64,000 nt of DNA from Bacteroides cellulosilyticus (lineage in GTDB: Bacteria; Bacteroidota; Bacteroidia; Bacteroidales; Bacteroidaceae). Below are positions 41,764 to 52,048 of the stretch, in pieces. How positions within the stretch are numbered: position 1 is the stretch's first letter; each line of letters begins with the position of its first letter. The notes beneath the pieces are model-generated. The model made no database searches. It was not told the DNA's origin and saw only the letters and a list, made by a program, of their open reading frames with translations. A program made the position numbers and the translations under genes. Where the stretch lies: the NCBI RefSeq assembly GCF_020091405.1, contig NZ_CP081903.1, positions 6,014,501 to 6,078,500 of the forward strand. The letters run 5' to 3'.

Positions 41764-42585
41764 CTATTTCTGTAGAGTAAGCGCCCGCAATTGTTCCAAA
41801 GATCCGTTAAATACATTCAAATCGACCTCTTCCCTGATACCGGGAACATTGCCCACATCAGTATGTTGCCAGAAGTGCCATGGACCTTCATATTTGACGG
41901 AGTCTACGTAATAGTGGGCAATCCAGTAGGGGTAAGTATTGAATACCGAATCACTAAGATAGCGGTTCTTGAATTTATAAGATGTATAAAGAATCGGTTT
42001 CACACCATAATGTGATTCTATACGGTCGAGCCAGGTTTTGACAGCAATCCTTAAGTCATGGGGCGTACTTTTACCAATAGTTTCGACATCAAGCACAGGT
42101 GGCAGATCTCCGGGAATAAGCTGGACCGTACGAATAAAGAAATCGGCTTGTTTTAGCGGATCTGTTTTAGGAGAGAAGAAATGGTAAGCTCCGCGAATAA
42201 AACCGTAACGATGCGCCTGATCAAAATTGAACGGGAAAGTATCGTCAGCATGATCACCACCTTCGGTAGCTTTCATAAAGACAAAATGGATAGGAAATTT
42301 GGTTGTTTTGTTGGTTGTCAGTTGCACCCAGTCAATACTGCCTTGATAATGGGAGATATCAATGCCATGCACTTCATAGTCGCAAGGCATACATACCCCA
42401 TATCCTTTCTGGCCATAACAAGGTTTCCAACGATAGGCATACGGACGAATGAAAAACCAATAAAACCCGGCTGAGAATACGGCAATGATACAAACAGCAA
42501 GTATTGTACGTAACCATGCAGGCATGATACGCGCTTCGCTTTTCTTTTTACCGCGACGTGCAGCAGATTTTCTTTTAGTTGCCAT
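41764..42585 (-). CDS. GH25 lysozyme-family protein
   Basis: The 273-residue protein starts with a lysine/arginine-rich cytosolic tail, then one membrane segment (about 25-47), then a GH25 domain. GH25 motifs are HGIDISHYQGSIDWVQL, FVFMKATEGGDHADDTF, RGAYHFFSPKTDP, LPPVLDVETIG, and PWHFWQHTDVGNVPGI. The acidic residues of the DxE pair (DVE) are kept. It would cleave the MurNAc-GlcNAc bond of peptidoglycan from the periplasmic side. It converges on the dlt-like operon, with a 40-bp gap. Confidence 0.87.
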   Translation of the reverse strand: MATKRKSAARRGKKKSEARIMPAWLRTILAVCIIAVFSAGFYWFFIRPYAYRWKPCYGQKGYGVCMPCDYEVHGIDISHYQGSIDWVQLTTNKTTKFPIHFVFMKATEGGDHADDTFPFNFDQAHRYGFIRGAYHFFSPKTDPLKQADFFIRTVQLIPGDLPPVLDVETIGKSTPHDLRIAVKTWLDRIESHYGVKPILYTSYKFKNRYLSDSVFNTYPYWIAHYYVDSVKYEGPWHFWQHTDVGNVPGIREEVDLNVFNGSLEQLRALTLQK

Positions 42586-42600
42586 GTAATATTCAAAACA

Positions 42601-42670
42601 GAACGCAAATTACACAAATTACGCAAATAGATTATTCAAATTTGTGTAATTCGCATAATTTGCGTTCTTT
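42601..42670. repeat. Long imperfect inverted repeat
   Basis: GAACGCAAATTA (42601-42612) is matched by TAATTTGCGTTC at the far end, with further shuffled copies of ACACAAATT/AATTACGC between. It lies between pfp and the GH25 gene (both minus) and may end the pfp transcript. Confidence 0.5.
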
Positions 42671-42697
42671 TTATTAACTCTTCGTCAGCTTACCGAT

Positions 42698-44344
42698 TTA
42701 TTTAGCTTGCTCTAACTGCAAAGTCTTCGTCGGCTGGTCACAAACTTCCGTAGGTCCGAAGTACTGGATCGGTCCCGGATATACATAATCTGTAGTGATA
42801 GCCCACTGGTCGCGCTGAGCAGCAAATGCCTTGAACGGAGCACCATCCAGTTTCACCAGAGCTTTCTGGATTACCGGTTTCATTTCACCGTGACGGCGTT
42901 CCATGTTCATCATCATCGTGATGGGCACACCACCTGCAATCCATTGGTCAGCAGGAGCCGTAGTGTTGCGTACAGAAGACATATAGCCTGTCTTGCCGTT
43001 AGCAATCAGAGAAGCAGCTGTATAACCCAGTGAATAGCAATAGTCAGCATCGTAGTTAGACGGAGCAGCGCAACGGCCTTCATAACCGAAGAAGTGGTGT
43101 TGGGAAGCGAACTTACCTACGAATTTACCTTCTTCTTTCCATGCAGCAAGCTTAGTAGCTACCATTTCCGACAACAGTTTTTCTGTTTCGATCAAAGATA
43201 CCTGTACGTTTCCGTGCGGGTCGCGGTCCAGCGTCAGCTGACGTGCAACACCCTCAGGCAGACTGGCATAGATAGCCGCATTTTCCGGAGACAGTTTGCG
43301 GATGATATAATCACGTTGGTGAGACTTCTTAATCTGAGAGAATTCTTCAGCATTTTCAGCAAGGAAGTCGTTCAACTCAGCGATCAGACGTTTCATAGCC
43401 GGAATAAACTCGATCAAACCTTCAGGGATCAAAACCGTACCGAAGTTGTTGCCTTGAGCAGCGCGGTTAGCTACTATCTGAGCAATGTAAGTTACTACAT
43501 CGTCCAGAGACATATCATTAGCTTCAACTTCTTCTGATACGATACAAACGTTAGGTTGCACCTGCAAAGCACATTCCAATGCAATGTGAGAAGCAGAACG
43601 TCCCATCAACTTGATGAAGTGCCAGTATTTACGAGCTGAGTTACAGTCACGTTGAATGTTACCGATAACTTCAGAGTAAACCTTGCAAGCAGTGTCGAAA
43701 CCGAAAGAAGTTTCAATCATTTCGTTCTTCAAGTCACCGTCGATAGTCTTCGGACAACCAATTACCTGTACGCCGCACTTCTTAGCTGCATAGTACTCAG
43801 CCAGTACGCAGGCATTTGTGTTAGAGTCGTCACCACCGATGATAACCAATGCTTTGATATCAAGTTGCTTCAGGATTTCCAGACCTTTTTCAAACTGATC
43901 TTCTTTCTCCAATTTAGTACGGCCTGAACCGATGATATCAAAACCACCCGTGTTACGGTATTCGTCAATGATATCTGAAGTCAGTTCCATATAGTTATGG
44001 TCAACCAAACCACCGGGGCCAAGAATGAAACCATATAACTTACTGTCTTTATTCAAACTCTTGATACCGTCGAAGATACCGGAAATCACATTGTGACCAC
44101 CGGGAGCCTGACCACCGGAAAGGATAACGCCCACGTTCATAGCTGGGAAGTTAACCACTTCGTCAGTAGCCTCAAACTTGATCAAAGGCATTCCGTACGT
44201 GTTAGGGAACAATTTTTGGATAGCTTCCTGATCGGCTACAGATTGAGTAGCTGCTCCAGCTACCGCCTTAACGGCACCCTTCAGCGCTTTCGGAAGTTTG
44301 GGCTGATAAGCAGCCCTTGCAATTTGCAATGCACTTTTTGTCAT
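42698..44344 (-). CDS. pfp: Pyrophosphate-dependent phosphofructokinase
   Basis: This 548-residue enzyme belongs to the long PPi-dependent group. It phosphorylates fructose 6-phosphate reversibly, using pyrophosphate. Key motifs are [16 protein letters not shown], the donor-site [11 protein letters not shown] with a second aspartate (GGDD) that selects PPi over [13 protein letters not shown], and [17 protein letters not shown]. This is the main glycolytic phosphofructokinase type in many Bacteroides. It is monocistronic and ends just before a large inverted repeat. Confidence 0.92.
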   Translation of the reverse strand: MTKSALQIARAAYQPKLPKALKGAVKAVAGAATQSVADQEAIQKLFPNTYGMPLIKFEATDEVVNFPAMNVGVILSGGQAPGGHNVISGIFDGIKSLNKDSKLYGFILGPGGLVDHNYMELTSDIIDEYRNTGGFDIIGSGRTKLEKEDQFEKGLEILKQLDIKALVIIGGDDSNTNACVLAEYYAAKKCGVQVIGCPKTIDGDLKNEMIETSFGFDTACKVYSEVIGNIQRDCNSARKYWHFIKLMGRSASHIALECALQVQPNVCIVSEEVEANDMSLDDVVTYIAQIVANRAAQGNNFGTVLIPEGLIEFIPAMKRLIAELNDFLAENAEEFSQIKKSHQRDYIIRKLSPENAAIYASLPEGVARQLTLDRDPHGNVQVSLIETEKLLSEMVATKLAAWKEEGKFVGKFASQHHFFGYEGRCAAPSNYDADYCYSLGYTAASLIANGKTGYMSSVRNTTAPADQWIAGGVPITMMMNMERRHGEMKPVIQKALVKLDGAPFKAFAAQRDQWAITTDYVYPGPIQYFGPTEVCDQPTKTLQLEQAK

Positions 44345-44454
44345 TTTATCTAATTATTTAAAGGTGTTAGTAAAGTTTCGTTCAAAAGCGTCGCAAATTT
44401 CGTGTTTTTTTCTGAATTATGAAAGGAAGCGCACATCAAAAAAAATATGAAATG

Positions 44455-44486
44455 TTGGTTTATACCGTGGAAAGTACTTATCTTTA
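44455..44486 (+). promoter_or_regulatory. Candidate promoter of the small conserved gene
   Basis: TTG (44455-44457), 21 bases and TATCTTTA (44479-44486) approach the Bacteroides consensus, with one mismatch in the -7 box, 40 bases before the ATG at 44527. Confidence 0.45.
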
Positions 44487-44526
44487 CCGGAAATATTTCA
44501 ATTTATTCACTTAAAACGTAAAGATT

Positions 44527-44796
44527 ATGGCAAGTAGAAGAGAACTCAAGAAAAACGTCAATTATATCGCAGGTGAACTGTTCATGGAGTGTTTGGTAAA
44601 CAGTTTATACGTACCCGGAACCGATAAAACTAAAGCCGACGAGCTGATGGGCAGAATCCTGAGTGTGCAAGATGAATTTATCAGCCGAATCAGCCATACC
44701 GAACCTGGAAATGTAAAAGGTTTCTACAAGAAATTCCGCGAAGACTTTAATAAAGAAGTAGACGCAATTATTGACGCTATCGGCAACCTGAAGTAA
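44527..44796 (+). CDS. Small conserved Bacteroidales protein of unknown function
   Basis: This 89-residue soluble, helical protein is charged and lacks cysteine-rich or membrane parts. It begins SRRELKKNVNYIAGELFMEC and ends with a helix, FNKEVDAIIDAIGNLK. Its length and conserved look suggest a real housekeeping gene, but I recognise no domain. It lies nine bases before the acyltransferase gene, so they are probably co-transcribed from the promoter just upstream. Confidence 0.7.
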   Translation: MASRRELKKNVNYIAGELFMECLVNSLYVPGTDKTKADELMGRILSVQDEFISRISHTEPGNVKGFYKKFREDFNKEVDAIIDAIGNLK

Positions 44797-44805
44797 GCAC
44801 CGGGA

Positions 44806-45360
44806 ATGAAAAAAGCAATATACAGCTTTATCTACTATCGCATTTTGGGATGGAAGACAAACGTGACGGTGCCGGATTATGATAAATGCGTGATAACTGC
44901 AGCACCTCATACATCTAATTGGGATTTATTTATCGGCAAACTATTTTACGGAGCTATCGGACGAAAAACATGCTTCATGATGAAAAAAGAATGGTTCTTC
45001 TTTCCGCTGGGATTAATTTTCAAAGCCGTAGGTGGCATACCGGTAGATCGGGGACGCAAAACATCATTGGTAGACCAGATGACGGAAAGATTCGCCAAAA
45101 GCAAGAAATTCCAACTCGCCATTACACCGGAAGGAACCCGTAAAGCAAATCCTAATTGGAAAAAAGGATTTTATTTTATTGCATTGAAAGCGCAAGTGCC
45201 TATCGTATTGATAGGTATGGATTATACCACTAAAACGATTTCTGCGACAAAGGCGATTATGCCATCGGGAGATATCGAAAAGGATATGCGCGAGGTAAAG
45301 CTCTATTATAAGGATTTCAAAGGGAAGAACCCGAAGAACTTTGCTTTAGGAAACATTTAA
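44806..45360 (+). CDS. PlsC-like 1-acylglycerol-3-phosphate acyltransferase
   Basis: The 184-residue protein has the PlsC acyltransferase motifs in order: ITAAPHTSNWDLFIG (H-x4-D), GGIPVDRGRKTSLV, and LAITPEGTRKANPNWKKGF. It is short compared with E. coli PlsC (about 245), but this small form is common in Bacteroides. It would acylate lysophosphatidic acid or a related lipid at the cytosolic face of the membrane. It is the second gene of a two-gene operon and precedes a large 11-bp repeat array. Confidence 0.85.
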   Translation: MKKAIYSFIYYRILGWKTNVTVPDYDKCVITAAPHTSNWDLFIGKLFYGAIGRKTCFMMKKEWFFFPLGLIFKAVGGIPVDRGRKTSLVDQMTERFAKSKKFQLAITPEGTRKANPNWKKGFYFIALKAQVPIVLIGMDYTTKTISATKAIMPSGDIEKDMREVKLYYKDFKGKNPKNFALGNI

Positions 45361-45370
45361 AGTTCTTAAT

Positions 45371-45536
45371 TCCGTATCTTCCTTGTAGTTTCTCCGTATC
45401 AACTCCGTGTCTGCTCCGTAGTATCTCCGTATCCGGTCCGTATCATCTCCGTAGTATCTCCGTACTCTTAGATACGGAGTTGATACGGAGATGATACGGA
45501 GCAGACACGGAGCAGACACGAACCGGATACGCTTCT
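45371..45536. repeat. Two facing arrays of 11-bp repeats forming a long hairpin
   Basis: From 45371 to 45469 the unit TCCGTATC plus a three-base linker recurs every 11 bases (nine units, some diverged). From 45471 to 45536 the inverted unit GATACGGA plus linker recurs six times. The linkers AAC, TGC, ATC and CGG occur on both arms in different orders. It lies between two plus-strand genes. Confidence 0.8.
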
Positions 45537-45587
45537 GACTGACAATTGAACGTATAAAACCGATAATCATTTTCTTAACTAAGTATT

Positions 45588-46400
45588 ATGCGTGTAACTC
45601 TATTACAGACAGACATCGTTTGGGAAGATAAACAAGAAAATCTCCGCTTGCTCCGGGAAAAGCTGATAAAGCTTCGTGGAGTAGCGGAGATTGTTGTCTT
45701 GCCCGAAACCTTCTCTACCGGTTTCAGTATGGATAGCCGAAGACTGGCTGAGCCGGTATCGGGTGAAACCATTACCCTCCTGCGTCAATGGGCGGCAGAA
45801 TTCCAATTCGCCATTGCAGGCAGTTATATAGCTTGTGATGAAAAAGCAGATGCAAATAAAAATGCTGTTCCCAGTCCTGATAAGTCTTATTATAACCGTG
45901 CTTTTTTCCTGACTCCCGAAGGGGAAGCTTATTACTACGATAAACGACATCTCTTTCGTATGGGCCAGGAAACGGAGCATTTTACAGCGGGTAGCCAGCG
46001 GTCTGTTATCTCCTACCGGGGGTGGAATATACTGCTGTTAGTCTGCTACGACCTTCGCTTCCCGGTATGGAGCCGGAACGTAAATAATGAATATGACCTT
46101 CTGATATACGTTGCCAACTGGCCTGTTCCCCGCCGCCGGGTATGGGACATTCTGTTACAAGCCCGTGCACTCGAAAATATCAGTTATGTTTGCGGTGTCA
46201 ACCGTATCGGTACGGATGGAAATCAAATGCTATATAATGGCGGCAGCGTCATTTATTCACCAAAGGGCGATTTGCTTGCCAGCGTACCCGACCATGAAGA
46301 AGGAACCGCCACTGCAACTCTCGACCTCTCTGTCCTGAGAGAATTCAGACAAAAATTCCCCGCATGGAAAGATGCTGAATGTTTCCAAATTAAGAATTAA
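45588..46400 (+). CDS. Carbon-nitrogen hydrolase (omega-amidase/nitrilase family)
   Basis: This 270-residue nitrilase-superfamily enzyme has the Glu-Lys-Cys triad visible: Glu in VVLPETFSTGFSMD, Lys in YYDKRHLFRMGQE, and Cys in LLVCYDLRFPVWSRN. The wording after the first motif is that of the YafV/omega-amidase subgroup, which hydrolyses omega-amides such as alpha-ketoglutaramate. It is cytosolic. The gene is 20 bases before the alpha-2-macroglobulin gene and may share its transcript, although a functional link is not evident. Confidence 0.85.
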   Translation: MRVTLLQTDIVWEDKQENLRLLREKLIKLRGVAEIVVLPETFSTGFSMDSRRLAEPVSGETITLLRQWAAEFQFAIAGSYIACDEKADANKNAVPSPDKSYYNRAFFLTPEGEAYYYDKRHLFRMGQETEHFTAGSQRSVISYRGWNILLLVCYDLRFPVWSRNVNNEYDLLIYVANWPVPRRRVWDILLQARALENISYVCGVNRIGTDGNQMLYNGGSVIYSPKGDLLASVPDHEEGTATATLDLSVLREFRQKFPAWKDAECFQIKN

Positions 46401-46420
46401 TAATTAACAATTAAAGCACT

Positions 46421-49400
46421 ATGGGACGAATGAAAGCTAAACACCGCATGGCTGACAGGTTATTCTTTCTGTTACTGACCATCTTAGTTTTTTCCTCTTG
46501 CGCAAACAGCAAAAAGGATATTGTTCCTTCTGCCGAGTATGCACCTTTTGTGAATGCATATACGGGAGGAGTTATCTCGCAAACTTCGAACATACGTATA
46601 GAACTGACGCAAGATCAGCCTATGGTAGATTTGAACAATGAACTGAAAGAAAATCCGTTTAGCTTCTCCCCGTCCCTGAAAGGTAAAGCGTATTGGATCA
46701 GCAACAATACGATTGAATTCGTTCCTGAACCAGGAACTTTAAAGCCGGGAGAGTTCTATGAAGGTACGTTCCAATTAGGCAGGTTTGTAGAAGTGGACAG
46801 TCGCCTGAAAGAATTCAAATTCTCTTTCAGAGTACAGGAACCCAATTTCACACTGTATATCGAACCACTGACAACCATCGACATAGATAGCCATGGCGAC
46901 TTGGTGACATTGAAAGGTGAAGTACGTTTCAGTGATGCCACTCCCAAAGAAGCAGTTGAGAAAATGCTCTCTGCCAAAGGCGGAAACGGGCAAAGCTATC
47001 CGGTCAGTATCACTCCGACAGATCATCCGACGCGTTATCAGTTTGAAATAGCCGGTGTCATTCGCGCAGCGGAAGACTACCAGCTGGAAATCACCGCCAA
47101 CGGCAGTCCTGCAGGAATCGACCGTAAACTGACAGAAAACGTACTGATCCCTGCCAAGAATGATTTCCGTTTCCTCTCTGCCAAACGCATTGACGAACCG
47201 GAGAATGGAATTGAAATAGTATTCTCCGATCCTGTTTCTACTACACAAGACCTGAACGGATTGATTGAAATCCCCGAAGTAGCATCTTCCATATTTCAAG
47301 TGGAGAATAATAAAGTATATGTCTACTTTGAAGCCAACCAACTGAGCAAACTGACTTTGAAGATACACGAAGGAGTGAAAAACAGCCGGGATAAATCACT
47401 CGGAACATCACACTCCATCGCATTCAGCGAACTGAATCTGAAACCACAAGTGAGCATGTCTACATCAGCCGCTATCCTGCCCAACTCCAAAAGTTTGATC
47501 ATCCCTTTCCGGGCAGTCAATCTCTATGCGGTAGATTTAAGTGTAATCCGTATTTTTGAAAACAATGTACTGATGTTCATGCAGACCAATACGCTCTCAT
47601 CAGCCAGTGAACTGCGTCGCTCCGGACGATTGGTTTATCAGAACACATTGTGGCTGAGCAAGGACAGTACAAAAGACGTGCACCGATGGGAAGATTATTC
47701 GATAGACCTTGCCGGACTGATTCGGCAAGAACCGGGTGCTATCTACCGTGTCATACTTTCTTTCCGGCAAGAATACTCAGCCTATCCTTGCAGCGGAACA
47801 GAAAAACAAGAGATGAGCTTTGCAGACAATACTGCTTCAGAGGGATTGACGAAAGTCAGCGGAAGTAGTACTTTCGAAGAAAATGAAGCTGAATGGGATA
47901 CACCGGAAACTTATTTCTACTATAATGGTAATGTAAAGATGGACTGGAGCCAGTATAACTGGCGGGAACGCAATAATCCTTGTCATGCCTCCTACTATAT
48001 GGACTCTGACCGGGCAGCATCGTGCAACGTATTTGCCTCCAATGTAGGAATGATTGTAAAACGGAATTCACTGAACAAGCTGTGGATTGCCGTAAGCAAC
48101 ATCTTGGATACCAAACCAATGGAGAAAGCGAAAGTGACCGTTTATAACTTCCAGTTGCAAGCCATAGGAACCGGTGAAACCAATAGTGAAGGATTTACGG
48201 AAATCACTCCGAAAGGTGTTCCTTTCATTGTGGTGGCCGAAGTAGAGAAACAGAAAGCTTATGTTCGTGTGGCAGATGGTGAAGAACAATCTGTCAGCCG
48301 GTTCGATGTAGGCGGAAAAGATATTCAGAAAGGATTGAAAGGGTTCGTCTATGGCGAAAGAGGGGTATGGCGACCGGGAGATACGCTGCATGTAAGCTTT
48401 ATTATGGAAGACCGTGAAAAAAGAATTCCGGATAAACACCCTGTAGCATTGGAATTGTATAATCCGAGAGGACAATTCTATACCAAAATGATTTCCACGC
48501 AAGGTGTAAACGGTTTCTACACATTTGACCTGCCGACACGTCCGGAAGACCCAACGGGATTATGGAACGCTTACGTCAAAGTAGGCGGAACCGCTTTCCA
48601 CAAAAGCCTTCGCATAGAAACTGTGAAACCAAACCGCCTGAAAATTAATCTGAAACTACCGGAGAAAGTAATCCAGGCTTCTACCAAAGAAATGCCGGTA
48701 ATGCTTACTTCCACATGGCTGACAGGCGCCACCGCTTCACGGTTGAAAACCAAAGTGGAAATGTCCCTGTCAAAAGTAAATACGCAATTCAAGAACTACG
48801 GGCAATACATATTCAATAATCCGGCTACCGAATTTACAACTGTAAAAAACGATGTATTCGACGGAACACTGGATGCGGAAGGAAAAGCTAACTTTATGTT
48901 GAAACTCCCGGCTGCCACCAATGCTCCGGGAATGCTGAATGCAACCTTAACCAGCCGTGTATTCGAACCGGGAGGAGACGCCAGTATTTACACGCAAAGC
49001 ATTCCATTCTCTCCATTCTCATCTTATGTAGGCATTAATCTGAACCAGCCGAAAGGAAAATACATCGAGACCGACCGGGATCATGTATTCGACATTGTCA
49101 CCGTAAATGCGGAAGGACAATTAGTGAACCGCTCCAATCTGGAATATAAGATTTACCGTATCTCCTGGAGCTGGTGGTGGGAGAACCGGGACGAATCATT
49201 CGGAACTTATGTCAACAGTAGTTCCATCACTCCCGTAGCCAGTGGCAATATACAGACTACAGGCGGAAAGGCAACCTTTAAATTCCGGGTAAACTATCCG
49301 GACTGGGGACGTTACCTGGTTTATGTGAAAGATAAGGAAAGTGGGCATGCCACCGGCGGAACTGTTTATATAGACTGGCCGGATTGGCGCGGACGTTCAA

Positions 49401-52039
49401 GCAAGACGGACCCCAGCGGCATTAAAATGCTCGCTTTCTCTCTGGATAAAGACTCGTATGAAATAGGTGAAACAGCAACAGCCATCATTCCTGCCGCTGC
49501 GGGAGGACGTGCACTGGTAGCCCTGGAAAACGGTTCAACCGTTCTGCAACGTGAATGGATTGAAGTTTCCAACAATGGAGATACAAAGTATTCTTTCAAA
49601 GTGACTCCGGAAATGGCTCCGAACGTTTACCTGCACATCAGCCTGTTGCAACCTCATGCACAGACGGTGAACGATTTGCCGATACGTATGTACGGTGTGG
49701 TTCCGGTATTGGTGACTAATAAACAAACTATACTGCAACCGCAAATTAAAATGCCGGAAGTGCTGCGGCCGGAAACGGACTTCACCGTTACCGTCAGCGA
49801 AAAGAACGGCAAGCAGATGACATACACATTGGCCATTGTAGATGACGGATTACTCGACCTGACTAATTTCAAGACTCCCGATCCGTGGAATGAATTCTAT
49901 GCCCGCGAAGCATTGGGCATCCGCACCTGGGATATGTATGACGATGTACTCGGAGCATCTGCCGGACGCTACAGCTCATTGTTCAGTACGGGTGGCGACG
50001 AGACATTGAAACCGTCCGATGCAAAAGCGAACCGCTTCAAGCCGGTAGTGAAATTTATCGGTCCGTTCTATCTGGATAAAGGAAAACAGAAGACGCACAC
50101 GCTGAAACTACCGATGTACGTAGGTTCTGTACGTACGATGGTGGTAGCGGGGCAAGACGGAGCTTATGGAAAAGTGGAAAAGACTTCTTTCGTGCGGACA
50201 CCATTGATGTTGTTGTCAACACTGCCCCGTGTGCTGAACACACAAGAAGAGATTACTGTCCCGGTAAATGTCTTTGCCATGGAGAAGGAAGTGAAGAATG
50301 TATCGGTATCCATCCAAGCTTCAGGTGGAGGTGTACAAGTGCTCGATCCCAATAAACAATCCATTACTTTCAGTCAACCAGGTGACCAACTCGTTTACTT
50401 TAAAATAAAGACCGAAAATAAAACAGGAAAAGCAACGATACATATCACTGCCAGCGGTGGCAGTCAGCAGGCGAAAGAGACCATTGAAATCGAAGTCCGA
50501 AACCCGAATCCGGCAGTGACCTTCCGTAACAGCCAATGGGTGGAAAAAGGAGAAAGTGTAACACTTCCTTATTCATTGAATGGTGCTACTCCAGCAAATA
50601 GCCGTATGCTGCTGGAAGTCTCACGTATTCCTTCGGTAGATATCAGCCGCAGGTTCGACTACCTGTATAATTATCAGCATCATTGCACGGAACAGCTGAC
50701 TTCCAAAGCTCTGCCGCTATTGTTCGTCAGCCAGTTTAAAGCAGTGGATGAGGAAGAAACTCAAAAGATTAAGGCCAACGTACAGGAAGCGATACGGCAA
50801 CTCTACGCACGCCAGCTTCCGAACGGCGGTTTTGTTTACTGGCCGGGAAATGCCAGTGCTGATGAGTGGATTACTTCTTATGCGGGCATGTTCCTTGTAT
50901 TGGCGCAGGAGAAAGGCTACGCTGTCAACTCGAATGTACTGAATAAGTGGAAACGCTTCCAACGTGCTGCTGCCCAGAACTGGCGGATGCCGGATCAGGA
51001 TGACAGTTGGGGTTACTGGCAAACGGGAGTGCAACAAGCATACAGATTGTACACACTGGCATTAGCCGGTGCACCTGAGCAGGGTGCCATGAACCGGATG
51101 AAAGAACAAGCTAACCTGCCTCTACAAGCCAAATGGAGACTGGCAGCCGCTTATGCCCTGACAGGTAAGATGAAACCGGCTGAGGAACTGGTATTTAAGG
51201 CAGAAACCACCGTTGCCCCTTATTCCTCACAGAACTACATCTATGGTTCGTATGATCGTGACGAAGCTATGATATTGGAAACTTTACTCCTGATGAACCG
51301 CGACCAGGCGGCATTGCAACAGGCGAAAAAGGTATCCAAGAATCTGGCCGAAGAGAATTGGTTCAGTACACAGTCCACAGCTTTCTCATTGATGGCGATG
51401 GGACGCCTGGCTGAGAAGCTTTCAGGTACTTTGGATTTCACCTGGACCTGGAACGGAAAGCAGCAACCCGTAGTGAAATCAGCCAAGGCTGTATTTACAA
51501 AGGAACTGTCCACTTCACCGGCTTCGGGTAATATTATAGTAAAGAATGAAGGTAAAGGTGCATTAAGTGTGGATCTCATTACACGCACGCAATTACTTAA
51601 TGATACGTTACCCGCAATATCCAATAACCTCCGCCTGGACGTAAAATATACGGATATGAACGGAGCGACAATATCCATAGATGATATCAAGCAAGGAACA
51701 GACTTTATGGCAGTCATCACTGTAGGTAATATCAGTGGAACCACTGCTTACAGCAATTTAGCATTGACACATATCCTGCCGTCAGGTTGGGAAATTTACA
51801 ATGACCGGTTAATGACTCCGGAAGCGACGCCTACCCGTGAGTATACCTACCAGGATATTCGTGACGACCGCGTGCTGACTTACTTCGACTTGCGTCGCAG
51901 CGAACTGAAAAAGTTCACCATAAGACTGCAAGCTACATATGCAGGTAATTTCATTCTGCCGGCTATCCAGTGCGAAGCCATGTATGACGGTTCGGCACAG
52001 GCACGAACCAAGGCGGGAAGAACGACTGTCAGCCGTTAA
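46421..52039 (+). CDS. Bacterial alpha-2-macroglobulin-family lipoprotein
   Basis: This very large (1872 residues) protein starts with a lipoprotein signal (hydrophobic core then VFSSCANS; Cys27 is the likely lipidation site). The macroglobulin (MG) domains follow, including an MG2-type region near residues 640-740 (KGFVYGERGVWRPGDTLH) and a bait region. The complement-like alpha-helical domain holds the thioester motif CTEQ at Cys1422 (HHCTEQLTSKAL). Bacterial A2Ms are periplasmic protease traps, thought to protect the envelope, and act with PBP1C. The pbpC gene follows after ten bases, as in E. coli. Confidence 0.92.
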   Translation: MGRMKAKHRMADRLFFLLLTILVFSSCANSKKDIVPSAEYAPFVNAYTGGVISQTSNIRIELTQDQPMVDLNNELKENPFSFSPSLKGKAYWISNNTIEFVPEPGTLKPGEFYEGTFQLGRFVEVDSRLKEFKFSFRVQEPNFTLYIEPLTTIDIDSHGDLVTLKGEVRFSDATPKEAVEKMLSAKGGNGQSYPVSITPTDHPTRYQFEIAGVIRAAEDYQLEITANGSPAGIDRKLTENVLIPAKNDFRFLSAKRIDEPENGIEIVFSDPVSTTQDLNGLIEIPEVASSIFQVENNKVYVYFEANQLSKLTLKIHEGVKNSRDKSLGTSHSIAFSELNLKPQVSMSTSAAILPNSKSLIIPFRAVNLYAVDLSVIRIFENNVLMFMQTNTLSSASELRRSGRLVYQNTLWLSKDSTKDVHRWEDYSIDLAGLIRQEPGAIYRVILSFRQEYSAYPCSGTEKQEMSFADNTASEGLTKVSGSSTFEENEAEWDTPETYFYYNGNVKMDWSQYNWRERNNPCHASYYMDSDRAASCNVFASNVGMIVKRNSLNKLWIAVSNILDTKPMEKAKVTVYNFQLQAIGTGETNSEGFTEITPKGVPFIVVAEVEKQKAYVRVADGEEQSVSRFDVGGKDIQKGLKGFVYGERGVWRPGDTLHVSFIMEDREKRIPDKHPVALELYNPRGQFYTKMISTQGVNGFYTFDLPTRPEDPTGLWNAYVKVGGTAFHKSLRIETVKPNRLKINLKLPEKVIQASTKEMPVMLTSTWLTGATASRLKTKVEMSLSKVNTQFKNYGQYIFNNPATEFTTVKNDVFDGTLDAEGKANFMLKLPAATNAPGMLNATLTSRVFEPGGDASIYTQSIPFSPFSSYVGINLNQPKGKYIETDRDHVFDIVTVNAEGQLVNRSNLEYKIYRISWSWWWENRDESFGTYVNSSSITPVASGNIQTTGGKATFKFRVNYPDWGRYLVYVKDKESGHATGGTVYIDWPDWRGRSSKTDPSGIKMLAFSLDKDSYEIGETATAIIPAAAGGRALVALENGSTVLQREWIEVSNNGDTKYSFKVTPEMAPNVYLHISLLQPHAQTVNDLPIRMYGVVPVLVTNKQTILQPQIKMPEVLRPETDFTVTVSEKNGKQMTYTLAIVDDGLLDLTNFKTPDPWNEFYAREALGIRTWDMYDDVLGASAGRYSSLFSTGGDETLKPSDAKANRFKPVVKFIGPFYLDKGKQKTHTLKLPMYVGSVRTMVVAGQDGAYGKVEKTSFVRTPLMLLSTLPRVLNTQEEITVPVNVFAMEKEVKNVSVSIQASGGGVQVLDPNKQSITFSQPGDQLVYFKIKTENKTGKATIHITASGGSQQAKETIEIEVRNPNPAVTFRNSQWVEKGESVTLPYSLNGATPANSRMLLEVSRIPSVDISRRFDYLYNYQHHCTEQLTSKALPLLFVSQFKAVDEEETQKIKANVQEAIRQLYARQLPNGGFVYWPGNASADEWITSYAGMFLVLAQEKGYAVNSNVLNKWKRFQRAAAQNWRMPDQDDSWGYWQTGVQQAYRLYTLALAGAPEQGAMNRMKEQANLPLQAKWRLAAAYALTGKMKPAEELVFKAETTVAPYSSQNYIYGSYDRDEAMILETLLLMNRDQAALQQAKKVSKNLAEENWFSTQSTAFSLMAMGRLAEKLSGTLDFTWTWNGKQQPVVKSAKAVFTKELSTSPASGNIIVKNEGKGALSVDLITRTQLLNDTLPAISNNLRLDVKYTDMNGATISIDDIKQGTDFMAVITVGNISGTTAYSNLALTHILPSGWEIYNDRLMTPEATPTREYTYQDIRDDRVLTYFDLRRSELKKFTIRLQATYAGNFILPAIQCEAMYDGSAQARTKAGRTTVSR

Positions 52040-52048
52040 GTTCATTTC

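Noticed and set aside
45371..45536. Possible CRISPR array
   Set aside because: Units are 11 bases with three-base linkers and change orientation. There are no 30-base spacers and no cas genes nearby.
45346..45570. Minus-strand ORF with a repeated RRYYG-like peptide
   Set aside because: The peptide repeat is a by-product of the 11-bp DNA repeat (three units make 33 bases, or 11 codons), so it is not evidence of a protein.
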